From contig OY821520.1 in NCBI GenBank assembly GCA_963682025.1, positions 131,849,437 to 131,913,436 on the forward strand: a DNA stretch of 64,000 bases. Direction: 5' to 3'. A program made the position numbers and the translations under genes. The stretch is from Cordilura impudica. Its lineage: Eukaryota; Arthropoda; Insecta; Diptera; Scathophagidae. A model generated the notes under the pieces. The model ran no database searches. It saw only the letters and a list, made by a program, of their open reading frames with translations, and had not been told where the DNA came from. This document shows, in pieces, positions 11,095-22,925 of this stretch. How positions within the stretch are numbered: the first letter of the stretch is position 1; every line of letters starts with the position of its first letter.

Positions 11095-12736
11095 CATTTT
11101 CCAATTGTCTTTCAAAAAACATCAATTGTATTTCAGAAAATATCAATATAATTTCAGAAAACATCAATATAATTTCAGAAAACATCATTCAAGTTTCAGA
11201 AAACATCAATTGAATTTCTGAGAACATCAGTAGAATTTCAGAAAACATCACTTGAATTTCAGAAAACACAAATAGAATTTCAGAAAACATCAATATAATT
11301 TCAGAAAACATCATTCTAGTTTCAGAAAACATCAATTGAATTTCAGAAAACATCAATAGAATTTCAGAAAATATCAATTGTATTTCAGAAACCATCAATA
11401 TAATTTCAGAGAACATCATTTGAATTTCAGAAAACATAAACAGAATTTCTGAAAACATCAATAGAATTTCAGAAAACATAAAATGTATTTCAGAAAACAT
11501 CAATAAAATTTCAGAAAGCATCAATAGAATTTTAGAAAACATCAATTGTATTTCAGAAACCATCAATATAATTTCAGAAAACATCATTTGAATTTCAAAA
11601 AACATAAATAGAATTTCAGAAAACATCGTTCGAGTTTCAGAAAACATCAATTGAATTTCAGAAAGCATCAATAGAATTTCAGAAAACATCATTCGAGATT
11701 CAGAAAACATCAACTGAATTTCAGAAAACATTAATAGAATTTCAGAAAACATCAATTGTATTTCAGAAACCATCAATATAATTTCAGAAAACATCATTTG
11801 ATTTTCAGAAAACATCAATATAATTTCAGAAAACATGAATTGTATTTCAGAAACCATCAATATAATTTCAGAAAACATCAATTGTATTTTAGAAAACATC
11901 AATAGAATTTCAGAAAACATAAACTGTATTTCAGAAAACATCAATAAAATTTCAGAAAACATCAATATAATTTCAGAAAACATCAATTGTATTTCAGAAA
12001 CCATCAATATAATATCAGAAAACATCATTTGAATTTCATAAAACATAAATAGAATTTCAGAAACCATCAATATAATTTCAGAAAACATCAATTGTATTTC
12101 AGAAAACATGAATAGAGTTTCAGAAAACATAAATTGTATATCAGAAAACATCAACAAAATTTCAGAAAACATCAATTGAATTTCAGAAAACATCAATATT
12201 ATTTCAGAAAACATCAATTGTATTTCAGAAAATTGTATTTCAGAAAACGTCATTTGAATTTCAGAAAACATGAATAGAATTTCAGAAAACATCAATTGTA
12301 TTTCAGAAACCATCAATATAATTTCAGAAAATATCATTTGAATTTCAGAAAACATAAATAGAATTTAAGAAAACGTCAATAGAATTTCAGAAAACATCAT
12401 TCGAGTTTCAGAAAACATCATTTGAATTACAGAAAACATAAATAGCATTTCAGAAAACATCAATTGTATTTCAGAAACCATCAATATAATTTCAGAAAAC
12501 ATCATTTGAGTTTCAGAAAACATAAATAGGATTTCAGAAAACATCAATATAATATCAGAAAACATCATTCGAGTTTCAGAAAACATCAATTGAATTTCAG
12601 AAAACATCAATAGAATTTCAGAAAACATCAATATAATTGCAGAAAACAGCATTCGAGTTTCAGAAAACATCATTTGAATTTCATAAACCATCAATAGAAT
12701 TTCAGAAAACATCAATTGTATTTCAGAAAACATCAT
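11095..12736. repeat. 21-bp minisatellite, ~78 units
   Basis: The unit is close to AATTTCAGAAAACATCAATAG. Variants differ mainly in the last four bases (ATAG, ATTG, ATAT, TTCG), so that alternating types form a looser 42-bp pattern. The period is a multiple of three, so stop codons are avoided for long distances. The minus strand is open for 388 codons (11189-12355) and 123 codons (12365-12736) as a heptapeptide repeat of the MFSEIQL type. This follows from the unit and does not show a gene. The array abuts the Transib relic on its right. Confidence 0.9.
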
Positions 12737-12744
12737 AATATAAT

Positions 12745-14510
12745 ATAAAAGTTTTCAATGAAACTATGAATGCTTTTGGTTTTCAATACAGCACTCGCTG
12801 GGCTTCATCTTTGCGAATGAAGGAACGTTTTGTTCTGAATAATAAGACATGGCTAGATTCTTCAATAGGCTTCCCTCGTCAATCTGGTGTTAAACGGGGT
12901 AGAAAGGAGCTTGATTTCGAAGAATGTGGTGGATGAAGCAAAAACAAGAAGACCGTTGCTTTGAGGAAAACCATTCCTGTATCCTTGTAGGCTTATGCGA
13001 CACAAATGGGTCTGAGGACAGATAGTAAATTAAGAGCTTCAAAAATGGTCAAAGAAATAACAAACACTTCACCATCTGATGTAGACAAATTTTACGAAAG
13101 TTTTTCAATACCTTCTACAGTGACCCAAATGTCTAGAGAGGTAGCATTGACTGTTTTGGTTGAAGTCAAGTTGTCACGACATCAATATAATATTATCAGT
13201 GTTTCAGCTCATGAAAGATTTCCATTATATTCACAAGTGGAACTAGCGAAAAAGGATTGCTACCCCAAAAATGAGTGCCCTACGATTTGTGAAACTTCAG
13301 CAAAAATAAGTTTTCAGTCTCTTTTGATCCATACCGTAGAGCGCATTATATCACTCAAAAACAGTCTAATTGATGCATTAAAGGATGATGAGTTAAACAG
13401 TTTCTGTCTATACACGAAATGGGGCTTTGATGGTAGCTCTGGTCACACACCTTATAAGCAAGCATTCCACGATCCGAATGCTACTGACTCATCGGTTTTT
13501 GTTACATCAATCGTGCCAATAAAATTAATGTGCAACAGCATAATCATATGGCAAAATCCTCGGCCAGCATCTCCTAGATATTGTAGGCAATTGAAAGTGG
13601 AATTTATAAAAGAAACCACGATTGGATCAGGAAATAAAAAACGTTAAAGAGTCTGTCGTTTCTTATGGAGATAAACGCTTGAAAGTCAATAATAAGTTGG
13701 TCATATCCATGATTGATGAAAAAATATGTATGTAATGCACTCACAGAAACTACTGGTACATAAAAATGCTTTTTATGTGGTGTTACTTCCAAAGAATTGA
13801 ATAATATTGACAAAATGATTTCTTTGCAAGTAAAAACAGAGAATTTGGAGTTCGATTTGTCGATTCTGAATGGATGGATCAGATTTTTTGAATGCCTACA
13901 AGCTTCCATTTGGCATATAAGCTTCCAATAAAGAAATGGCAAGCTAGATCGGACATCGAAAAACAAGTTGTTGCAAAAAATAAAGCACGTATTCAAGAGG
14001 AGTTCAAAAATAAAACTGGTCTTATTATTGATCACTTGAAACCTGGCTTTGGAAATTCGAATGACGGCAACACAGCTCGGCACTTCTTTCAAAATGCGGA
14101 CATTTCAGCGCAAATTACAAAATTGGATGCAAAATTGATAAGACAACTGCATTCAATTATGGTTGCCGTTTCTAGTGGTTTTCAAATAAACACTAATGGC
14201 TTTAGAGATTTATTACCAATTGGACAGTTGCGGAAGAAGCACAAGAAGCTCGAAACAAAGATTTTGAAAAATTTTTCGCGAAATTTTCTAGAGAAAGATC
14301 AAATGAATTTATATTTAAAAAACTATTAGTTACTTCAGATCCACTAATATCAAATATGAGAAAATGGAAAGGGAAAACACCCATAATTTGCCTATGGAAG
14401 CAATTCAATTGTAATTATTTGAATCAAATCTCGATGGTGAAGAAGATGCCAATAATGATGATAATGATACCTATACTAACTATAGTGATGATGATGATGA
14501 TAATAATTGA
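12745..14510 (+). pseudogene. Transib (RAG1-like) transposase, decayed
   Basis: Successive plus-strand frames give the order of a Transib transposase. An N-terminal segment lies at about 12818-12935 (RKELDFEECG). It is followed by LRTDSKLRASKMVKEI, YPKNECPTICETSAKISFQS, TKWGFDGSSGHTPYKQAF (the DGSSG aspartate region), IIWQNPRPASPRYCRQLKV, GFGNSNDGNTARHFF and LLPIGQL, then AEEAQEARNKDF in another frame and an acidic tail. At least four frameshifts and an internal deletion before LLPIGQL (about 14215) break it. The family cuts and pastes DNA and is the source of RAG1. This copy cannot encode an active enzyme. Terminal inverted repeats and a 5-bp duplication were not found. The 21-bp array borders it on the left. 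Confidence 0.8.
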
Positions 14511-14779
14511 TGATGATGATGATAAAAAATCGTATAAGGAATAGAAATGTGTGAATATATATTATTCTTTTTATTTCTTTGGAAATATTGCAATTTTTAG
14601 CATTATTAAAGGTATGTTTTAAAAAATTAACTAATGGAAAATAAATAAAATTTTTACTAAATAATATTAAAAAATTCATTAGTTTTATTTCTTAAAGTAA
14701 ATTTGACTGAAAAAAGTTAAAATCAGAAACAAGGAAAGTTACCTTGAATTAATTCTAAACTTCTGCCCTTCTTTGCGAA
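14511..14779. other. AT-rich spacer
   Basis: Nothing is recognised between the Transib relic and the LINE fragment. An AATAAA-type motif near 14640 is expected by chance at this composition. Confidence 0.4.
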
Positions 14780-15616
14780 TATATCTAATACGATATTAAC
14801 CAAGTCAATCTACACAGATGTATGGAAAGAAGCAAAAATAATTCCCATTTCCAAGAACATCAGTGACTTTAGACCAATTGCCATCGTACCATTTCTGTCC
14901 AAAGTGATGGAAAATCTCATGCAAAGTTAAATTATTATATATTTAAATGAGCGCAAACTTCTAACAGAAAAACAGTCTGGTTTTATCTTATCTTTTATAC
15001 CGAGAACAAGTTGTCTCCTTCAATGGTTTGATTTCCAATGCTGCTGATATTGATAGAGGGGTGCCACAAGGGTTCATTCTTGTCCAATTACTTTTTTGTA
15101 TGTACATTAATGATCGTCCTGATTCTCTAAGTCACTGCGATATTCAAATATATGCAGATGATGTACAATTGTACATAAGCTCTAAATTTGAAAATGTACG
15201 TTATTTTATTGACTGCATTAACAACTATTTGGATAATATTCATAAATAGGCAAGTATAAACGGTCCATGCATAAATCCGACAAAAATCAAAGTGCATCTT
15301 ATTGTCAAGAGATAATAAGAAATGACTTGAAAATACCAACTTTTTGAAAATAAACAACAATATAATCGATTTTGTTCCATTATCATCAAATCTAGGAATA
15401 ACATTCAATGCCCAACTTTCATGGAAAAACCATATTAATATTTCGACGCCCTTTAACATACGAATGCTCCTGGCTAAACACATTTTATTGTATGGTTGTG
15501 AAATATTTGAAAATTGTGACACCATTGATTTTAATCGACTTGTGGTCACGTATAAGTAGCAAACGAGTCGTCGGTGGAATCAGACGTTTTTTTAAGTCTC
15601 CTCATATTTATTAAAA
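14780..15616 (+). pseudogene. Non-LTR retrotransposon reverse transcriptase core, fragment
   Basis: Translated pieces give the RT fingers and palm in order: DVWKEAKIIPISKN, SDFRPIAIVPFLSKVMENLM, RKLLTEKQSGF, RGVPQGFILVQLLF and the catalytic IYADDVQLYISS (YADD), then SSNLGITFNAQLSWK and a C-terminal stretch ending RLVVTY. Several frameshifts, and a deletion after the QSGF block, inactivate it. It has no endonuclease and no 3' tail. It starts and stops close to where the neighbouring copy (15845-19600) has its deletion, so the two pieces complement each other. The clade is probably CR1/Jockey-like; that is inference. Confidence 0.8.
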
Positions 15617-16043
15617 TCTAGTTTTAAAACATAGTTTTATACAAAATTTGTACTAAATACAATATTTTTATAATTTCTGACATCAGTGTGTCACTATTTA
15701 AATTTTAACTAAATATAAAATTGAAAGTTTTGATCACAAAAACTAATATTTACAAAGATAAAAGTGAACCGAACAGAAATTAATAAAAAAAAAAAATAAA
15801 AAAACTACTCAATATTTACACGAAACCTATCAACAAGAAGTATTGTCTACAGCTGTTTCTTTTACCCGAAATACTGGTTGGTGTTGTGTGTAGCCAGATC
15901 GTAGCTTTACCGTAATCGTTACCGTTGCCGTTTTTGTGGTTTTATCTTAAACTCTATTCTGATTAAACATTTTTCGTGACCATAGTTAACAATTCTGTTA
16001 CCTTATTTAAAGTTGTGCTGTTTTTGACCTGTATAGCTTAATA

Positions 16044-17002
16044 ATGGCATGTTTGAAAAAAGGCTGCTCTTTGGTTGATTATGAAGAAAGAATGATTACC
16101 TGTTGGCTTTGTAATGGTTTATGTCACTTTAAATTTAGTGGCCTGTCTGGTTTGGTTGCTTGCTGAGTCAATATCTAAAGATAAAAACTTGCACTAGCGC
16201 TGTAATGGATGTCAAAAAATTGGTGCTGATTTTTAATTTTTGGCAAATTCAACAAAACCTTAATAATTTATCTGGTTAAATTAATGCTTATGGAAAGCTT
16301 TTTGATGATTTCAAATCCTTAGAAGGATTGCTGTCACCATCCCCAACTCGTCGTAACTCTCCAAGGTTCTTGAATAAAGCAAATTCTAGTCAGAATCCTG
16401 GTCCTAATGGCGCACATCAGAATGGTACTACTGCTACTGCATCTGCTTTGTATTTACCAAATCCTTTCAAAATATTACTGGTATTGATCCTGCCGTTTCT
16501 CATTCAAACAACGTTCAAGCTTTAATTAATAAACCTACTCCAATATTAAATGAAACTGCAGCATTTCCGATTACATCAAATGCTAATAACCAGCATGCTC
16601 TGCTTCAACGTCTGGTACTTCAAATATAGTGCCTACAACTGGTATTGAATCAAACCCATTCCTAGAGGGTTGCGAACAATTCCTTCAAAGAAAACCGTAT
16701 TTGCTACACGTTTCGTACATGATACAAAAGCTGATGAGAAGAAATTTTATGTGATCTCTAAAATTAAAAAGTGTATTCCTGAGGATATTAGTGTTTACAA
16801 AATGAATTCCAGAAATAGAGCATCATTTAAAATAATTGTTCCTGAATACCTATTTAAGCAAATCGTAGATGCCAGTTTTTGGCCTAAAAACGCATTAATA
16901 CGTGAATTTATATATAGAGAAGAAGGTAATGCTCGGCTTCCCAAATCCCTGATCAAAATCCAAAAAACTAATATACATCGTGTAGGGCAATTCCATAATT
17001 GA
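16044..17002 (+). pseudogene. LINE ORF1 (nucleic-acid-binding protein), decayed
   Basis: It begins MACLKKGCSLVDYEERMITC with the C..C...C..C...H spacing of a PHD-type finger (LCNGLCHFKFSGL follows). The middle is shifted between frames. The C-terminal part (16670-16984) reads FVSRL-type ORF1 tail sequence: RASFKIIVPEYLFKQIVDAS and FWPKNALIREF. Such proteins coat the LINE RNA. The frame runs into the MITE at 16985 and stops just inside it. Confidence 0.65.
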
Positions 17003-17562
17003 CGGAATGACATTTTGAGTTGTAGAATTGAAGTTAAGGCTATTGCACAAAACTATTTGTAATTGAAAATTCATTCTTCGGTTTGAAAATGATTCTTAAT
17101 GATTAAGAGATTTAAAAAACTCAGAAATAATTTTTTTCTCTATTTTATTCTTTTATTTTTGAGTAATTTCGCATTGTGTGACGGAATGTAATTTTTGCTA
17201 CCATGAGAACTTTTGTGAATTAGGAAGCTAATCAGTTTATAAACTAGCGCATATTTCACATATGATATATAAGTAATATAAAATTATAATGTAGAGCAAC
17301 CTACCTGTAATAGTGTTGAAGTTATTAACTGTCATTTGACGTGACGGAATGACTGTGACGGGATGACTAAAGTTTCTTAAACATGTATTAAAAGAAAATT
17401 GAGTAAACAAATAATGATTTATAATTATTTTATTATATAGAATACTTGTAAGAAAATACATTATGTAATTTGGAACATATTTTAATATAGTTTAAACTTA
17501 CTTAATATAAATGAAAAAAAAAATTTTTTTTCATAAAAGTTGACAATTCTATGGAATTGCCC
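16985..17562. mobile_element. MITE with GGGCAATTCCATA ends and TGTA duplication
   Basis: The left end is GGGCAATTCCATAATTGACG, and the right end is the complement of GGGCAATTCCATAGAATTG. TGTA is duplicated on both sides (16981-16984 and 17563-17566), and removing one copy restores LINE sequence reading ...TGTATCAAAACGTTAGAGG. The terminal GGGYAATTCCAT and 4-bp duplication match the Sola-like transposon at 56066-59667, so this looks like a non-autonomous relative. It is non-coding. Confidence 0.8.
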
Positions 17563-17564
17563 TG

Positions 17565-19406
17565 TATCAAAACGTTAGAGGTATGAATTCAAAACTTTCG
17601 TCAATTTATTGTAATAGCTTTGGCTTCAATAATCATATTATTATAGTTACGGAGACCTGGCTCAGTAAAAAAGTTAATAACTCTTGAGATTTTTTGGCCT
17701 AAATATCAAATTTTCAGAAAAGATGGAGAAAGTTGTGAAAGAATTGAATCTGATAAAAATAATAATCAGTGTAATAATGTAATACAAAAGTCTGGTGGCG
17801 GCGTATTGGTTGCCATACGAAACGAATTTTCGTCTGAAGAAATTATCTTAAACGATTTTTTACATATTGAGATTATATGTGTTTTAGCTAAAATTAATAA
17901 CAGGTCCATAAACATTATTTGCTCATACTTTCCGCCTAACTCTCCGCTTTCTGTTTATGAGGATCATCTGAAAGCTGTTGATTTAATCCAAAATTATATA
18001 AAACCATCTGATTTATTAATGTTAATTGGAGATTTTAACATGCCGTCTACATCCTGGAAATCTTATCCTGATACCAATTATTTAGTTCCATCTCATTATT
18101 CCGATTCTTCAGCTGCATTTGTTCATGGTTTATTGGAAAATTGTCTTTTCCAAGTCAACTCCGTCACAAATGCATTTGGTAGACTGTTGGACCTTATTTT
18201 CGTTAATGAACCTAATGACTTTTCAATATTGCGGCATAGCCCTATTTCTAATCCGGAAGATGTATACCATCCAACACTTGAGATATCTTGCTTTTGTTCC
18301 TATCCTCTTCATAAAAAAAAGTTAACTCACAGCGATAAAATCTTTTGCTTTAATAAAACTAATTACCAAGATTTACAACTCCATCTATTCTAAATGTGTT
18401 ATTTCGTTGCAATAATAATTTGGACTTGTGTTTGCATACATTTTATCATCACCTCTTTGAATGTTTTTCGGTATCTGTACCTAAAATGTTACCTCCTAAA
18501 TCGAATGGTCCTCCTTGGAATACAAAACATCTATCTCAACTTAAAAATAAGAAAAACAAAATGTACAAAAATTATAGAAAATATGGAACATTGATAGATT
18601 ATATGAAATACTCGTTATCAAGAACGGAATTTATTATTGCTAATCAATTGGCCTATAATAACTATTTAATTAAAGTAAGGAATAATCTGAAAAATAATCC
18701 AAAATCATTTTATAAATTTATTAATTCTAAAAGATGTACTGCGGACTTTCCTTCGGTTATGAAGTATGGTGATTTAGAATCTTCAGATGATAACTCCATA
18801 AGTAATATGTTTGCAGACTTTTTTGCATCAACTTATTCTTCGATAGTATTTAATAATCTGTATCCATACATAATATCGGAATCTTCAATTATTAATACAC
18901 CATCCATCAATCAACATACAGTTCTGAATGCCCTGACAAAATTAAAATTGTCGTATGCTGCTGGTCCTGACGGTGTTCCTAGTTGCATTTTAAAGCGCTG
19001 CGCACATTTATTGTATATTCCTTTGACTTATATGTTTAACATATCCCTTTAAAAAAAAATAACAAAATAGCCAGATATGTATTTAATCGTAGTAGAAGGG
19101 AAAGCATATCACCGTTTTCATATCAATTGCATAAAATATGTTTTAAAGATGTTCTAAGGTATAAATGTCTTTTGATGATGCAAAAACTAATATATTTAAA
19201 GGAACCTGAATATCTTTACAGGAGAATTACTTTTGCCAAATCTCCACGTGGAAAAAACCTGATATCACAAAAATATAAATACCTTTTGTCTACGAGACAA
19301 TTTTTCAATCGGTCTTTGGAACGACGACCTAACATCATATACTCAATTGCTTAGCAACACATTATGCTTTAAAAAGGAACTTTTAAATTTATTTCAAATT
19401 TATTAA
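17565..19406 (+). pseudogene. LINE ORF2 (endonuclease-RT), RT core deleted
   Basis: The endonuclease starts YQNVRGMNSKLSSIYCNSFG and shows TETWL (catalytic Glu), GGGVLVAIR, ICSYFPPNSP, LMLIGDFNMPS (GDFN), LLDLIFVNE and VYHPTLEIS (His). After a frameshift near 18393, the linker and RT entry AAGPDGVPSCILKRCAHLLY are open to 19052. The palm domain is then absent, and the text resumes with IARYVFNRSRRESISPFSYQ to the stop at 19404. The family nicks the target and primes reverse transcription there. Without RT this copy cannot. Confidence 0.75.
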
Positions 19407-19600
19407 TTGTTTTCAATTTATAATTTTATACGTTTGTTTTATATGTTTAGACACCAACAAATTTTTTACTATTGTTATTTTTAAGTTGTAATTACAAATT
19501 ATATTTTTAAATTCAATTGACATGACATTAACTTGAAAGCTTTTACTTGCTATTAAATTTATAAATAAAAATAATAATAATGATAATAATCAAAAGTTTT

Positions 19601-19895
19601 CCACGTTTTTTTTTATTCCTATGAAACAATTATTGTAAATATGATAACTAGATTAAGTGCATTCTATCTTTAAAAGTCGCTTTAAATAATAAAAACGTAT
19701 TCATGTCAACCCCACAGAAATATTGTTGAAATACAGTTGAGTATGATATCATTCTATTCATATTAATTATTAATTATAACATTTAAATTTCATTAAATTG
19801 ACTAAATACAATTTCTTAACTATGATGAAACAATATTTCATTTACTTCTTATCAGCTTCTAAAAGGGTCTAATTTGTTATGGAAAATTCTGACCT
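19601..19895. other. AT-rich spacer
   Basis: Nothing recognised. Confidence 0.4.
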
Positions 19896-20057
19896 TTACT
19901 CTGTGATTATTTTAATGAGATTGTGATCTGTTTTTACAACTTCATCAGTGATTACCTTAAACAATTCAGACTCTTTCTCCATGAAACATTTACAAGGGCG
20001 GCCGTGCACAGTAATCCTGCATTTTTTTTTCTTACACACAGACTTCCACTTTAAAAT
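19896..20057 (-). pseudogene. Possible FLYWCH-like zinc-finger fragment
   Basis: The minus strand is open for 53 codons before TAA and includes LKWKSVCKKKKCRITVHG, then KCFMEKESELFKVITDEVVK and TDHN. The W..V/C...KC(R)..V and late H..N spacing resembles FLYWCH-type fingers, but one histidine is not clear. The fragment has no start and lies just beside a Helitron. Short codon-like text could also arise by chance. Confidence 0.25.
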
Positions 20058-20133
20058 CAATCATTTATAGACAGGCACATGAGCAGTGTGGTTAGTAATT
20101 AGTTTTTATACCACTGCATTAGAAGACGTGTAT

Positions 20134-20483
20134 TCTATAATATTAATAGGCTAGGCGATTTCTTGTAACCGATGTTTTGTTCTACCGTTTTATCCCGATT
20201 TTAACCAAACGTATATTATTTGAAAGGTATTTCTTTTGAACTGTTTTGCAGATTTACAGATTTTTAAATTTTTTCCTCTGTTTGGAGTAAATTGCCTTTA
20301 AAGTTGCTACTAACACATACATAAAATTATACACATGCTGTGTGTGTTTTATTAAATTTGTTAATGTGTTTGTTAATTCACAATAATAATGAACCAAAAA
20401 AGTATTGGTTTGTGAATTGGGTAAGTCGAAAAATAAAGCTGCCTAGAAATTGCACTGGAATTTCGAGCGCTGGAATCTGCTAG
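20134..20483 (+). mobile_element. Complete non-autonomous Helitron
   Basis: The 5' end is TCTATAATATTAATAGGC. Internal family blocks are intact, the hairpin is CTGGAATTTCGAGCGCTGG-like, and the terminal CTAG is at 20480-20483 followed by T. The member is slightly shorter in the 3' half, with the subfamily block AATAATGAACCAAAAAAGTA. Confidence 0.88.
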
Positions 20484-20517
20484 TATACATAATAAGGTAA
20501 CAATTGTATTTGTAAAA

Positions 20518-20940
20518 CATTCCACACTACTGTGCAGTGGGTGTATATTAGTTTATCACTCCATTTGTTACGATGTCCTTTTGTCGATCTATCCGTCCGT
20601 CCGTCTGTCTGTCTGTTGAAATCACCCTCATTCACAAAATAAATAGTTTACCTGGGTAAGAAAATTGTTGCTTAAAATAGGGTAAATCGCACATAGATGT
20701 GCTAAGATATGTCCTAAAGTATGGAGACCTCCAATAATATGCTAAAAATTTAGTGTGAAGTTTATCAAGCGGTTTACCTTTACAAATATTTCGTTTGCAT
20801 TTCTTATAAATAGTGCAATAAGTCCAGATATTAATGTATATATAAATAGTGCAATAAGTCCAGATATTAATGTAGAGGTAAAACCCAGATAGAGGATTTC
20901 GAAGATTCGCGTAGTCGAATTTAGCACTCTTACTTGTTTT
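20518..20940 (+). mobile_element. mini-me/DINE-1-like element, family B
   Basis: The copy has a short start (CCACACTACTGTGCAGTGGG), a GTCCGTCCGTCTGTCTGTCT tract followed by GTTGAAATCACCCTC, and a 3' stem-loop GATTCGCGTAGTCGAATTT followed by TAGCACTCTTACTTGTTTT. Between them is a 36-bp tandem duplication (20805-20876, TATAAATAGTGCAATAAGTC...). It has no coding capacity. Confidence 0.8.
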
Positions 20941-21299
20941 TTTAATTAATATTTAATGGAATATCATTATTAATTCATATATACATATCTATAATATTAA
21001 TAGGCTAGGCGATTTCTTGTGACCGATGTTTTGTTCTACTGTTTTATCCCGATTTTGACCAAACTTAAATTTTTTGAAACGTATTCCTTTTTAACCGTTT
21101 TGCAAATTTTTAAATTTTTTCCTTTGTTTTCAGTAAATTGCATTCAAAGTTGCTACTAACACATACATACAATTATACAATGCTATGTGTGTGTTTGTTA
21201 AATTTTTTAATGTGTTTGTATTAAAAATGAGTGTTTTTATACCCTCCACACCTCAGTGGCAGAGGGTATATATAGGTTTGTCATTCCGTTTGTAACGCA

Positions 21300-21330
21300 T
21301 CGAAATAAATTAAAAATTTATAAAAATAAA

Positions 21331-21362
<32 letters not shown>

Positions 21363-21946
21363 GGAAAATGGAGAACGAAAAATGAAAAATGAAAATTGAA
21401 AAATGAAAATTGAAAAATGAAAAACGGAAAATTAAAAATGGAAAATGAAAAATGAAAAATGAAAAATGGAAATTGAAAAATGAAAAATTGAAAATCGAAA
21501 ATGGAAAATGCGAAATGAGAAATGGAAAATGAAAAATGAAAAATGAAAAATGAAAATGAAAAATGGAAAATGAAAAGTGGAAAATGGAAAATGGAAAATT
21601 AAAAATTAAAAATGTAAAATGAGAAATGGAAAATGGAACATGAAAAATCAAAAATGAAAAATGAAAAATGAAAACTGAAAACTGAAAAATGGAAAATGGA
21701 AAATTAAAAATGAAAAATGGAAAATGACGAATCGAAAATGAAAAATAAAAAAATGGAAAATGGAATATAGAAAACGAAAAATGAAAAATAAAAAATGGAA
21801 AGTTAAAAATTAAAATTGAAAAATGGAAAATGAAAAATGGAAAACGGAAAACGAAAAATTATAAATGGAAAATGAAAAATGAAAAATCAAAATTCAAAAT
21901 TGAAAAATGAAAAATGGAAATTGAAAAATGAAATATGGAAAATGAA

Positions 21947-21978
<32 letters not shown>

Positions 21979-22472
21979 GAAAAATGGAAAATGAAAAATG
22001 AAAAATTGAAAATCGAAAATGAAAAAGGAAAAATGGAAAATGAGAAATGGAAAATGAAAAATGAAAAATGAAAAATGAAAAATGAAAAATGAAAAATGAA
22101 AAACGAAAAATGAAAAATGAAAAATGAAAAATGAAAATGAAAAATGGAAAATGAAAATTGGAAAATGGAAAATGAAAAATTAAAAATGGAAAATTAAAAT
22201 GGATAATGGAAAAGGAGAAATGGAAAATGGAACATGAAAAATGAAAAATGAAGATTTAAAATTGGAAAATGCAAAATGCAAAATGGAAAATGTATAATAA
22301 AAAATTAAAATTGAAAAATGACAAATGGAAAAAGAAAAATGAAAAAATGGAATATGGAAAATAAAAAATTAAAAATAAAAAAAAATGGAAAATTAAAACT
22401 GAAAAATGGAAAATGGAAAACGAAAAATTAAAAATGGAAAATGGAAAATTAAAAATGAATAATGAAAATTGG

Positions 22473-22506
<34 letters not shown>

Positions 22507-22925
22507 AAAAATGAAAAATGAAAAATGAAGAATGAAAAATTTAAAATTAAAAATGGCAAATGGAAAATGAAAAATTTAAAATTAAAAATGGCAAATGGAA
22601 AACGAAAAATTAAAAATGAAATATGAAAAATGGAAAGTGGAATATGGAAAATGAAAAATGGAAAATGAAAATTGAATATATAAAAATGAAAAATGGAAAA
22701 TGAAAAATGGAAAACGGAAAATGAAAAATTAAAAATGGAAAATGAAAAATGAAAAATGAAAAATGAAAATTGAAAAATGAAAACTGCAAAATGAAAAATC
22801 GAAAATGGAAAATAGAAAATGAAAAGTGGAAAACGGAAAATGAAAAATGATAAATTAAAAATGAAAAACTAAAAATTAAAAACGAAAGATGAAAATTGAA
22901 AAGTGAAAAATAGAAAACGATAAAA
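21300..22925. repeat. 7-bp array, (GAAAAAT/GGAAAAT)n
   Basis: About 1.6 kb of 7-mers of the types AAAAATG, AAAATGG and AAAATTG. Because 7 is not a multiple of 3, all frames cycle, which yields Phe/His/Ile/Ser-rich open frames on the minus strand (for example 21310-21651, 22610-23032) that are not genes. The array occupies the same internal place as the array in the copy at 31231-34717. Confidence 0.9.

Larger units (their letters stand above)
15845..19600 (+). mobile_element. Non-LTR retrotransposon (APE-type), internally deleted
   Basis: A near full-length LINE outline: a 5' leader of about 200 bp, ORF1 with a PHD-like finger, ORF2 with an apurinic-type endonuclease and the start of RT, then the C-terminal tail of ORF2 and a 3' end in AAATAAAAATAATAATAATGA-like TAA repeats near 19560-19595. 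The RT core is missing at about 19052. A 578-bp MITE sits at the ORF1/ORF2 junction. Stops and shifts are scattered throughout, so it is dead. The TAA-rich tail and YQNVRG start are consistent with the I/Jockey/CR1 group. Confidence 0.75.

Noticed and set aside
11189..12355. 388-codon minus-strand frame of heptapeptide repeats
   Set aside because: It follows directly from a 21-bp repeat unit with no stop codon in that frame. There is no non-repetitive domain, promoter or conservation signal. Annotated as a minisatellite.
11095..12736. CRISPR-like regular spacing
   Set aside because: The units are contiguous with no unique spacers, the period is 21 bp and the genome is eukaryotic.
13604..14092. 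162-codon minus-strand frame
   Set aside because: It is antisense to recognisable Transib coding sequence and has no domain of its own.
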